Source: Wyeomyia smithii (lineage: Eukaryota; Arthropoda; Insecta; Diptera; Culicidae). From it: a stretch of DNA of 64,000 nucleotides. Under the pieces are notes generated by a model. It was not told the DNA's origin and ran no database searches. It saw nothing but the letters and a program-made list of their open reading frames with translations. Positions 1 to 9,033 of this stretch are shown here, piece after piece. The stretch's first letter is position 1, and every line of letters starts with the position of its first letter. The stretch is from NCBI RefSeq assembly GCF_029784165.1, contig NC_073695.1, forward strand, positions 97,135,485 through 97,199,484, read 5' to 3'. Both the position numbers and the translations under genes were made by a program.

Positions 1-1041
1 GACCTGAAAGCTGCTTTCGATCGCGTTGATCATGGACTACTTTGTGCCAAATGCGACAAGCTTGGAACTTCAATTGGAATGGTGGAATGGGTAGACTCGT
101 ACCTACGTAATCGTAAGATCGCTGTTAAGTTGGGCAAGTCGCAATCCGCCTGGTTTAGTAACAATTCTGGTGTACCCCAGGGTAGCATTCTTGGGCCTCT
201 ACTCTTTTCGCTGTTCATAAATGACGTTACGAAAGTTTTACCACCTGGCACACGTTTACTGTATGCGGATGATACAAAAATTTTCAAACTCATCGGGACT
301 GTTGAATATTGCCTTAGGCTTCAATCGTTGATTGACTTATTTAGTGACTGGTGCCAACGCAATTATATGATGCTAAGCATTCCGAAATGTTCTGTGATTA
401 GTTTCCAGCGCAAAAAGCAGCCGCTATTGTTCAACTATAACATTGCTGTTACTTGTTTACAACGTACCGATATTGTCACTGATTTGGGTGTTCTGTTGGA
501 CACGCAATTAACTTTCAGGCAGCATTTTTCGACGATCATCTCTAAGGCTAATCGTCAACTTGGGTTAATATTCAGAATCGGAAATGAGTTCGTTGATTAT
601 GGCACCTTGCGGACTCTTTACTGCTCTTTGGTTCGCTCAATTTTGGAAACTGCGTGCGCTATATGGAACCCGCATTATGAGTTCTGGACTCAGCGAATTG
701 AGCGCGTTCAGAAAACCTTTATTAAAAGAATCTGTCGCACACTACCATGGAGAGATCCCGATCATCTGCCACCCTATGAAAGCCTATGCTTGTTAGTTGG
801 AATCACACCACTCGAACAGCGCCGCAAAGAAATAATTACCAAAATGACACACAAAATTTTGACAGGCCGGTATAATTGTCCAACTATCTTGGCTATGTTA
901 CAGTTGCATTGCCCTCTACGACCTCGACGAGACCAGCGTTTATTGCATACAAATGCGCATCGCACAAACTACGGCCCGAACGAGCCTATCCGCCAAATGG
1001 CTCTGCTCTTTAATCGATACTTTGAAAATTTTAATTTTTAG
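1..1041 (+). CDS. CR1-like ORF2, C-terminal half of reverse transcriptase (partial)
   Basis: The frame is open from base 1 and ends at a TAA at 1039-1041, so the gene continues upstream of the window; the ATG at 79 is internal. The first codons read DLKAAFDRVDHG, which is RT motif A. Further on lie SGVPQGSILGPLLF (motif B) and LLYADDTKIF (motif C, the catalytic YADD), then the thumb and C-terminal region. The protein copies element RNA into DNA at the nicked target in the nucleus. No stop or frameshift is seen in 346 codons. Together with close similarity to the copy at 49552-53001, this suggests a young insertion. Confidence 0.9.
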   Translation, partial: DLKAAFDRVDHGLLCAKCDKLGTSIGMVEWVDSYLRNRKIAVKLGKSQSAWFSNNSGVPQGSILGPLLFSLFINDVTKVLPPGTRLLYADDTKIFKLIGTVEYCLRLQSLIDLFSDWCQRNYMMLSIPKCSVISFQRKKQPLLFNYNIAVTCLQRTDIVTDLGVLLDTQLTFRQHFSTIISKANRQLGLIFRIGNEFVDYGTLRTLYCSLVRSILETACAIWNPHYEFWTQRIERVQKTFIKRICRTLPWRDPDHLPPYESLCLLVGITPLEQRRKEIITKMTHKILTGRYNCPTILAMLQLHCPLRPRRDQRLLHTNAHRTNYGPNEPIRQMALLFNRYFENFNF

Positions 1042-1124
1042 TAGCTTATTGTGTATTGTGTTTTGTTCATTGATGTATTTTATTTTATGATATATGTTAT
1101 ACTGCACTTGTATTCCTAAAAGAT

Positions 1125-1186
1125 GCTGGGTTTTTATGCCGGCTCGAAAGTTTCCTTCGTGGCCTTTCGAGGCGGCTTTTCCCAGC
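1125..1186 (+). promoter_or_regulatory. CR1-like 3' UTR hairpin
   Basis: An outer stem GCTGGG (1125-1130) pairs with CCCAGC (1181-1186), and an inner stem CTCGAAAG (1143-1150) pairs perfectly with CTTTCGAG (1164-1171). The same fold exists in the second copy at 53091-53152 with a paired base change. In LINEs of this kind a 3' RNA structure is often what the RT recognises; that role is inferred here. Confidence 0.7.
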
Positions 1187-1460
1187 CACATACTTTATAT
1201 ATATTCATTAAGACTGTTGTCGGATGAATTATTGAATAAATAAATAAATAAATAATGCACTTGAAGTTTAAATAACTCGGTGAGAACATTTTTCATATTA
1301 TATAATAATGTTTCGTTGAAACCCAAACTAAGCTTGCCGTTATTATACACATATCGTTAGCTATTTGAGCTCAACAATGTGGCTAATTTATTGGATCGTT
1401 AAATATGTCAAAACCACGCCAAAACTGCAAAAAATGGTAATCTGTTTCCTCTCTTTTCAG

Positions 1461-1560
1461 CGAATCAACTTTTCGTTTCCCCCCTTCCGGGGACAGCGTT
1501 CTTACTTTCAACGCAATCTCGCGCAGAACATCAAGGAGCAAAGCGTCTCAAGGACAAAGC
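1461..1560 (+). other. Candidate host exon (100 bp)
   Basis: A pyrimidine tract ending TTTCCTCTCTTTTCAG precedes 1461, and a strong donor GTAAGTG starts at 1561. The 100 bases between are richer in G+C than the surroundings, and all three forward frames are open, so the frame cannot be chosen. I recognise no protein family. It could be a coding or 5' UTR exon of a host gene whose other exons lie outside the window or are separated by repeats. The splice sites are what is seen; the gene is inferred. Confidence 0.4.
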
Positions 1561-2159
1561 GTAAGTGCCGACATGAGGCAGTAAATCAACCTAAATCAAC
1601 AGAGGAAGTAATATGAGTAAAGATATATTTCCCATTTCGCTGCCTCGGTGGCGACCAAACCGAAGCCATTTTTTCAATTATTAACGCTTGTTCATTTGTC
1701 GGAAATGCCATTCCGGCGGCAGCGCGATGAAAAATTGCCTCCAATCAATAAACCGTCCAATCCTTTTGGTCGTGTTTCGCACGGCAAATTAATCCTGTAC
1801 GGCAACAAAAGGATTTCCGCTCGTTTTTTTTTTGCTCTGTTTGCCTTTTTCTCTGAATGGTATAATAATCACAGCGAAAAGTCACTCAGTGTTGCCATCG
1901 GTTTCTGCTCAAGCTAATGATTTGCACTCTAGATATACACTAGATATTCCATTTTGTTTGGATAAATTCAATACTGAAAGTTCGCAATCATTTAACTTCG
2001 TACTATGAGCTTCTTAAGTTCATATGTTGCCTAAAACCTATCAATGGTTAAAAATTAATCCAAATCCACAACTCGAATGAAAAATCGATGAAACGAAAAT
2101 CTAAATGCGGAAAAGGAGATGAATTTTGTCTCTTGTGAGTTTTTATAGGTCGCAAAGTT
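1561..2159. other. No recognised feature
   Basis: AT-rich sequence. An 89-codon open frame (1648-1917) has no recognisable motif and looks like chance. A G+C-richer stretch around 1650-1800 could be conserved non-coding sequence next to the exon candidate. Confidence 0.5.
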
Positions 2160-2640
2160 TTCAACGGATTTCCTGCATTCTTGCAGCAGTCGATTGGAAA
2201 ATTATTCACGCATCCGCCCGAATACAAAAGATTGTAATTTGATTCTTAGAGCTATTGCACTATTGAAAATTATCAAGCCTTGTAGAAACGAAGATTTTGA
2301 CCTCTGGTTGGTCAAAATTATAAACATAGTAAACCAAGAATTCACTCTACATAAGAGCCGGCTTTTGCTCAAATTAATCAGTTTACTAGTGGGTGGCAAC
2401 TAGGTCGATTGCTGCAGCACGTACAAGCACCACTAATACCGTCGGCCGTCAAATTTTCAATGCGAAATGCAACCCACTGTGCTATCATAAGAGTGCCTGA
2501 AACCACTGTCCGGGATAACTCGGAGATGTGATCAGCATGATATCCAATATTAAAATAAACAACAAATTGTCCTTTTGAGGAAAAATTGAATAATTAATAT
2601 TTTCTCGTTCATCATTACCCTTCATTCATAATTTTTGGAA
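2160..2640 (+). repeat. Promoter-like dispersed repeat, copy A
   Basis: This segment shares blocks in the same order with copies at 4650-4950 (direct), 20700-20900 and 41240-41580 (reverse). Shared landmarks are a GCAGCA..GATTG block near 2185, an ATTGCACTATTGA block near 2255, a GGTTGGTC (CCAAT-like) block near 2307, a degraded TATA region (ACATAAGAGCC, about 2349) and, downstream, a small hairpin TTGTCCT-TTTG-AGGA near 2557. No ORF is conserved between copies. It looks like a family carrying a pol II promoter and a short transcribed body. Confidence 0.6.
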
Positions 2641-2715
2641 TGGTTTGACAAAGATGCCTGTTTCGCCTTAATTTCCTAGCCTCAGCACGAATTTATTTTT
2701 TTTCCTTCAGCAATA

Positions 2716-4053
2716 TGCAACACTAAACAGCAGCGCACGGTGACAAAATGTCGATTATTATCGAATTTTCATGTACCTCTATTTTTTTTCGCAGAAATGT
2801 TGCCACTGGATAAGTATCATGGATCAGGAAGTTAAAAAATATTTCATCGGCGATTTTTTGAAAAACTTGGATTTTAATTTTTTTTGTGCAAATCTACAAA
2901 AAAAAATCCCACTAACTTCACTAATGTCAGTCATATTAACATAGGCAGCAACCAGTGCATTTGAGGGAAGTGCAGTGTCATTAATTTCAAAAATTTAACA
3001 ATTAAGTCTGTCATTTTACCACAGACAAACAGGCGTACCACTCCATACAAAGTTCTAAAAAAATGTGGTTCCGATTATTTTGTGCGACACGTACTGGACA
3101 TATTCCGCAAATTATAAACTTTCAGCCTTTCTACTGTTTCTGGCAGCACGGCACGCGACTGTCTACTGAATTCAAAGGTAAGAGGGCTGATGTGCACCAC
3201 CGCTGCGGCGGGAATATTCCGCGTAATTGAAACTTATTTGAATTGACCGTTATTTTGATCCATGAATATAAATTTCAAGGTACTTCTGTTTGTCTAAGAT
3301 TTAACCATTGGAAATCACAGCAACCAATGCATTTGAGGATAGTGCAATGTCACTTCATTTCAAAAATTTTACAAACAAACCATGAAGCCTGACCACGAGA
3401 AGTGTAAAATTTGATTTGCGCCTTGTGCTTCAAAAAAACCAAATCTACGAGGAGAATAGGCGAGCAGTGGAGGAAATGCTCTTTTCTCACTTTCTGCATA
3501 TGAATAACGAAAATGATAAAAAGTATCCTAGAGTTTTGTTCGGAAGTTGTTATCTGAGGGTGTACTGAAAGTCCAAAGTAAAGTGGAATGTGATCTAATT
3601 ACTGTCAAATTACTTATTGCTGACGCACCTTTTCGAACAAGATCTGAAGCATCGAGATGTGCACGTCCACGACTACAATAAAGATACTTAAATATGAATA
3701 ACTTTGAATTTTTCAAAGGAAAAATGTTTTTTAATAAATTTATTTACCTAATCCGACCAAGATTGAATATTAAGGAAATCTTCTCTACGAAAACATAAAG
3801 ACAAACTTGTTCTCTGGATTCCCGTACGTTTTTCCTGCATTCCTACAAAAATTGTAACATTTTTTTGCGCTGAACGTCTTTTAAATAAATAAATTCAATT
3901 TTTCAAAAACATCGCCGACGAAACATTTTTTAATTTCCGATCCTTGATTCTTATCCAGTTGGCAACATTTCTTTGAAAAAAAAAAATAAGAGGTACATGA
4001 AAATTCGATAATAAGCGAAATTTTGACACCGTGCAGCGTAATAAAGTGTTGCA
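2716..4053. mobile_element. 1.34-kb foldback element with about 170-bp inverted arms
   Basis: The left arm (about 2716-2885) is the inverse of the right arm (about 3885-4053). Shared blocks include TGCAACAC at the tips, GCACGGTG, CGAATTTTCATGTACCTC, and GTTGCCA..GGATAAG. Both tips abut TA, consistent with a TA target duplication and a Tc1/mariner-type mobiliser. Inside lies a diverged direct repeat (about 2944-3010 and 3318-3385). No transposase is seen, so it is non-autonomous. Confidence 0.7.
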
Positions 4054-4055
4054 TA

Positions 4056-4640
4056 ACTGAGTGCGGCATCTCCTGTTATCTGCTCCCACGCGAAAAACGC
4101 ATAATTTACCCTCAAAAATGCGAACACTGTACCTGTTGGTGATTGCCAACCGTTGGGATAAATTCCGCAAAAATAATCCCCAAATAAAACGACCGTGACT
4201 TAGGATTTACTGATAAGGGGGATTATTATTTACGTTTAGTATTTTCCCGTAATTGATTCTTCCCGTAAATAACTCGTGATATGTGCTTAACGTTCTTCCA
4301 GTCCGTACTACACCTTAGCGTATGTGCTTTATAGCAAAAAAATAATTATCTCGGTATTATTCACAAGTGTTCTTTTAGGCTTAAGTACATAAATATTCTA
4401 GCTTTAACTTTTAAATTCAGTAACTTTCTGAGAAAGAAATAAGATGCCAGAAAAAATTAACGCGCAATCACTTTGATCTCTTCACATGACTTGCCACAAC
4501 TCCTATTTCACAGCTTTCTGACTTCAGATGACTTGACTGACCGTGTGGGGGACTAACTTCCTCCCCTTTGAGCTATCGCTTGTCAGTGGCTGCGCACAGT
4601 GGGACGCGCTGACTTAAAATAGTCAACAGTACCATTAAAC
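4056..4640. other. No recognised feature
   Basis: AT-rich unique-looking sequence without a convincing ORF, RNA gene or repeat boundary. Confidence 0.5.
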
Positions 4641-4649
4641 TGTCGACAA

Positions 4650-4950
4650 AACATTGCACCTAGTTACCCGCGAGTGTTCTATTTGGGCTATATAAGAGCC
4701 TGATTCTGCTCAAACCGATCGGGTTACCAGTGGATGGCCACTAGGACGGTCATAATTAAGCAGTAGCAGTAGTGGCAGCAGCGTTAACGGAAGATGCATT
4801 GACCAAGTCCTGTAAAAAAGCTCTGCAGTATTTTGACAACACATAAACGGGAAAAACAAATTGTCCTCTTGAGAACAAATTAAATACCTAATTTGAAAAG
4901 TTGATATTTTCTTGTTCAGTCATTACACTTCATACATAATTTAAGAGCAG
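4650..4950 (+). repeat. Promoter-like dispersed repeat, copy B
   Basis: This is a direct-orientation relative of 2340-2640. It carries an undamaged TATA box, TATATAAG at 4689-4696, followed by the family block GAGCCTG..GCTCAAA and GTGGATGGCCACTAGG. A hairpin TTGTCCT-CTTG-AGAACAA lies near 4867-4884. Between TATA box and hairpin are about 180 bases with no ORF of note. The layout recalls a small TATA-driven transcription unit with a 3' stem-loop, but that is inference. Confidence 0.55.
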
Positions 4951-5440
4951 CAGCAGACATTCTGAGGCGGCCTTCGGCCACTCCGATGAAAATCTTCCCA
5001 TTCTGAAGATTTCAGTCTGAAAACAATTTTCTATTGTGTAGTCAGAATGCTCTATTCCTACTGTCGGGGAGTACCACAGGGATTCTGTTATTTTAGCAAG
5101 TCATTCGAAGTGTTTTCAGATGTTTGAATTTACGAGAGTTTGCATTTTTGTATAGTTTGATATCGTTGTTTTTTTTTGAGTTTGGTATTTTTCTGGTTCG
5201 CGGGGGACTTTTAAGGTTATTTGGTACTAGTTTAAGATCAATTTTTTAACTGTTTTTCTGGGTTTGCAAATGGTTGGCAAATGGTTGAACACGTGTAACT
5301 TGAGATCTTAATGTGGTCATTCACCTCTGTTCAGCAACTTTTCAAAATACTACCCAAAAAACCCTAGATCCAGTACAGGACAAAAACAACCACAACATAT
5401 GACTACCTAACTTCAATTTAGGAATTTTCCATCTACCTAC
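4951..5440. other. No recognised feature
   Basis: Low-information AT-rich sequence between the promoter-like repeat and the hammerhead-like core. Confidence 0.5.
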
Positions 5441-5489
5441 TTCTACCTAAACGCATATACAAAGGGGTAACTCAGTTATGCTCTTCAAC

Positions 5490-5560
5490 AGTCCACATAA
5501 GCACTGATGATGGTTGCATGTTGCAGCCGAAATACGTATCTGCGGACGGTATTCGATTAG
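5490..5560 (+). ncRNA. Hammerhead-ribozyme-like core
   Basis: The two conserved hammerhead boxes are present in order: CTGATGA at 5504-5510 and GAAA at 5529-5532. They are joined by a hairpin of GGTTGC (5512-5517) with GCAGCC (5523-5528), which is 6 bp including one G-U pair, with an ATGTT loop. After GAAA, ATAC can pair with GTAT (5540-5543). One extra T sits between box 1 and the stem, and no convincing stem I is seen. Such cores are known from Penelope-like retroelements. This may be a decayed or non-cleaving copy. Confidence 0.4.
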
Positions 5561-5699
5561 AGGGTATTCGATTTTTTGTAGTAGAATTAAATGGAAACAT
5601 AACCTATTCTCAATATTGACTCTGATCATTATCTCGTCGTTTGTAAGATCCGCGTACGGTTGTCGAACGTGCTTACTGATAAACCGACGGTTGCAGCCA

Positions 5700-6975
5700 G
5701 GTGAAAGGAGCATTTACAGGCGCTTTTGAACGGTGAGGAGCTGGATAAGCAGAGCAGGAACAGGATGACGATTATGAGTGATGAACAAGCTGTGGAGCCA
5801 CCAACACAGGATGAGGTGAAAAAGGCAATTAGGTAGCTGAAATATACCTGCAGACGCACCATCTGTTTCAAGGCGGCATACGACTCAGTTAAAAGAAACA
5901 AGATCATGCTGGAACACGGTTTCCCGACTAAACTAGTTATGCTAAGTCATATGACGCTGGAGGGATCTAAATCATGCGTGCGGATACTGGCGAGACATCA
6001 GCCGCGTTCGTAACGTTGGATGGACTGAAGCAGGGGGATGCGCTCTCTAACTTACTGTTCAACATCGCCCTTGAAGGTGTGGTACGAAGAGCAAACGTGC
6101 AAAGAAACGGTACAATCATCACGAAATCTCACATGCTTCTTGGTTTTGCGGACGACATCGATATCATCGGTATCGACCGTAGAGCCGTAGAGGAGGCCTT
6201 CGTACCTTTTAAGAGAGAAACAGCGAGATTAAGACTTGCAATTAACTCTGCCAAAACAAAGTACACGGTAGCTGGCAGGAGTCGTAAGTGTTCCCGTGGT
6301 GATGTTGCTGAGATGGAGATGGGGAACGATTTGAAGTGGTTGACGAATTCGTTTATCTTGGTACGCTTTTGACATGTGACAACGATATGAGCCGTGAAGT
6401 GAAATGACGAGTTGCAGATGCGAACAGGGCCTTCAATGAACAACATAACCAGCTAAGGTCCCGTAGTTGGCAAACTCGCACAAAACTTGCGCTGTATAGG
6501 ACGCTGATACTCCCGGAGGCCCTTTACGGACATAAGGCATGGACACTGAAGGAAGCTGATCGACGATTGATCGGAGTTTTTGAGAGTAAAGTTCTGCGAT
6601 CGATGCTTGGCGGTAAACTGTAAGATGGACTGTGGCGCAGACGCATGAACCACGAGTTGAACCAGGTATACAAACATGCTGATATAGTGAAGGTAATACA
6701 GCGGGGCAGGCTTCAGTAGGCTGGACATGTAGCCAGAATGCCTGACGAGAGAGCCGCCAAAACTATCTTCAGTAGAGAACTAGGAAGAGGCCGTCGACTC
6801 CGTGGTAGGCCTCGCACGCGGTGGATGTGTGCGGTGGATGCACGATCTGCTGGTGTACGAGAAGGCTGGAGGACGGCTGCCCAAGACAGAAGAAGCTGGG
6901 CATCTCTAATTCGTTCGGCTCTAGACTGGTGAACGGTTCGTTAGCCAAAAAAAAACTAAAGTAAAGTAAAGTAAG
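5700..6975 (+). pseudogene. RTE-like LINE relic (reverse transcriptase fragment and 3' end)
   Basis: Fragments of a LINE polyprotein in several frames. They begin with the linker before the RT (AVEPPTQDEVKKAIR), jump by an internal deletion to KAAYDSVKRN, and continue through GLKQGDALSNLLFNIALEG (motif B region) and GFADDIDIIG (motif C). The C-terminal tail DERAAKTIF..RGRPRTRW is near 6740-6830. Frameshifts and stops split it, and the longest open piece is 5974-6372. It ends in a GTAAA-type microsatellite near 6955-6975, as usual for RTE-clade ends. The same family lies at 24050-24525 and, inverted, at 48150-56690. The clade name is from family resemblance. Confidence 0.85.
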
Positions 6976-7707
6976 TTTTCTGGGTTAAGAAGTGTTTCTC
7001 TGCAGCATGGTTTCCTTGGAATGGTTTTCTTCCTAATTGCAAATGAAACGTTGCTAATCGTGTTTAAAAAGCTGTTTTTTTTTAAAGAAATTCCTTTTTC
7101 AAAACAAAATTTCGTTTAGCTTACCCTTCGTACCCAGCGTGGTTGGCTAGATTTATTGGCAACAGCAAACGTACAGAGCATAACTGCTTTGCTGGTTGTC
7201 TTGGTACCATTTTAACGATATGCTTTGTAATGGTTAGACTTAGATATAACTACAACTAGTGCTCGTGTTATTTTTTATTATACTGGTAGCCGTTTTGTTC
7301 ATCCTCACATCTCTGTTCCGTTCAATCGAAAGGAGGTAAACTCAAAGGAAAGATAAAGTTCCATTCATCTCATGTTGAGTTTCGATTCTCTTCATCTCAT
7401 GTTGTGTTTCTATTCTCGGTAGGCCGAATTTATCGTCTGCTTTTGATGATCAGCAATAATGAGGAATTGAAAAAACTTGTGTTTGGCATCACTACTGCCC
7501 AAGCATGTGTTCGAATAACCAAGCTGTTCTTCTTCCTGAGAAAAAGAAAAAGTAAGCATAATATGACTATTTCCCAGCTTTAAAAGAATTAAGACAAATT
7601 TCAAGAACAACCACATATTTTCAATTACAGCATTGAAAATGTGTTTAAAAACTTGACATAACATTTTAAAATCATTTAATAAATGTTTACCTTGTAAACA
7701 ACTAAAC
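6976..7707. other. No recognised feature
   Basis: AT-rich flank between two LINEs. A 99-codon minus-strand frame at 7410-7709 has no recognisable motif and spans the target duplication of the next element, so it is likely chance. Confidence 0.5.
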
Positions 7708-7722
7708 AACTAGTTTAGTTTT
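7708..7722. repeat. Left target-site duplication of jockey-like LINE
   Basis: AACTAGTTTAGTTTT, identical to 11841-11855. It fixes the 5' end of the LINE at 7723. Confidence 0.9.
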
Positions 7723-7795
7723 CAGTGCGTCTTGAACTGTCCTACAGATCAGACGTTTTTTCGGTTGCTTGTGGACTTTTTTCGTATCACCTGAA

Positions 7796-8803
7796 ATGGC
7801 TGGACGGAAAAAGAAACCTCGCATCGCTGCGGGGAGGAAAAGAGAGGCATCTCTTTCTGACACATCGAGTGTCTGTAGTGACAATCCTTATGATATTTTG
7901 CCTGAGCAATAAGCTGGTGAAATGGAAGTTATGAGTAATGAAACTATACAAAATGTCAATTCTTTAAAAAAGGAAAAAGTTCCACCTATTGTGGAAACTA
8001 TTTCTTCTGAATTCAATATTTTCAAAAAGGAACTTTCAACGTTTGTTTCTGACGTTAAAGTTACCTATCAAATTGGTCGTAGAGGCGAATGCCGCTTATT
8101 AGCCGACTCTATAAAGGGTCGTAATCGTCTCATTCAGTATCTAACTGAAAAGATGTATAAATTTTTTACATATGACACGAAGAGCGCCAAGCCGTTCAAG
8201 GTCCTATTGAAAGGTCTCACCAACGATCAAACCGTTGATGAGATCAAACTTACTTTAACAGAATTACTTGGCATAGCCCCTACCCAAGTAATTCTAATGA
8301 AACAAAAATCACGAGGCGATAACAGTCAGAGAACTGGAATTTCCCTTGTTAATTATTTAATTCATTTTTACAGCAATTAGGTTGACAACTTAAATTTTTT
8401 TGAAAAAGCACATGCTTTGTATAATGTGCGTGTAAAGTGGGAAATTTATAGGAAGTATGGCGGAGCTGAAAAGCATATAACCCAATGCCGTAATTGCCAA
8501 CGTTATGGCCATGGTTCCAAATTCTGTAACATGGACCAAAAATGTCTTAATTGTGGAGACTCTTCTCACAAAAAGGACACAGTCCGTTTAGCAATTGTTA
8601 AGGCAAGGCAAGGTAAACAAAATTCAATTTCTCAATTAAAACCAACTTCAAAACAAAATTCTCCAAGCGTACCAGTTACGCATAGTTTACCTACTCCTTT
8701 GCATACCCGTTTAACTTATGCACAGGTTACAGGTAGTTCGAACATTATACCGCCTAGTGTTGGTAGTTCGAAAATGACCGTTAATATGGGCAAAACACGC
8801 TAG
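7796..8803 (+). pseudogene. Jockey-like ORF1 (gag-like nucleic-acid chaperone), two in-frame stops
   Basis: Reading from the ATG at 7796 gives one frame through to the TAG at 8801, interrupted by TAA at 7910-7912 and TAG at 8378-8380. There is no frameshift. The basic N-terminus begins MAGRKKKPRIAAG. The middle matches the domain that precedes the knuckles in jockey gags (PFKVLLKGLTND, then ALYNVRVKWEIYRKYGG). CCHC knuckles follow at CRNCQRYGHGSKFC and CLNCGDSSHKK. A third knuckle appears lost. The product would coat element RNA. Ribosomes could only make short pieces from this copy. Confidence 0.85.
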
Positions 8804-9033
8804 AAAATAATTGTACACCTATTACTCCAGCTAATATTGCTGCCGAAAATATTTTTTTCTAATGTCAACTGCCTGGGGCCTATTATGGCAGGTAAACTTT
8901 TTTTGCAACAGGCAATGTTCGATCTTATGAACGCCATGTTGCAGGCAAAATCAAGGTTTGAAGCCTTTCAAATAGGCACAAATTTTACTTGAAAAAATTA
9001 CTATTAAAATTGTTTCTAATTTAAAATTTAGCA

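Larger units (their letters stand above)
1..1252 (+). mobile_element. CR1-like LINE, 3' part (cut by window edge)
   Basis: This is the 3' portion of a non-LTR retrotransposon of the same family as the full-length copy at 48456-53222. It holds the second half of the reverse transcriptase, a 3' UTR of about 210 bases with a structured hairpin, and a terminal AATA-type microsatellite (about 1230-1252). The 5' side runs off the window. The two copies align over the RT, the UTR and the tail, so both limits of the 3' end are well supported. The CR1 assignment comes from ORF1 and ORF2 of the full copy and is from family knowledge, not a search. Confidence 0.9.

Noticed and set aside
5514..5729. 71-codon frame across the hammerhead-like core
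   Set aside because: It overlaps a structured RNA motif and the start of an RTE relic; the peptide matches nothing I know.
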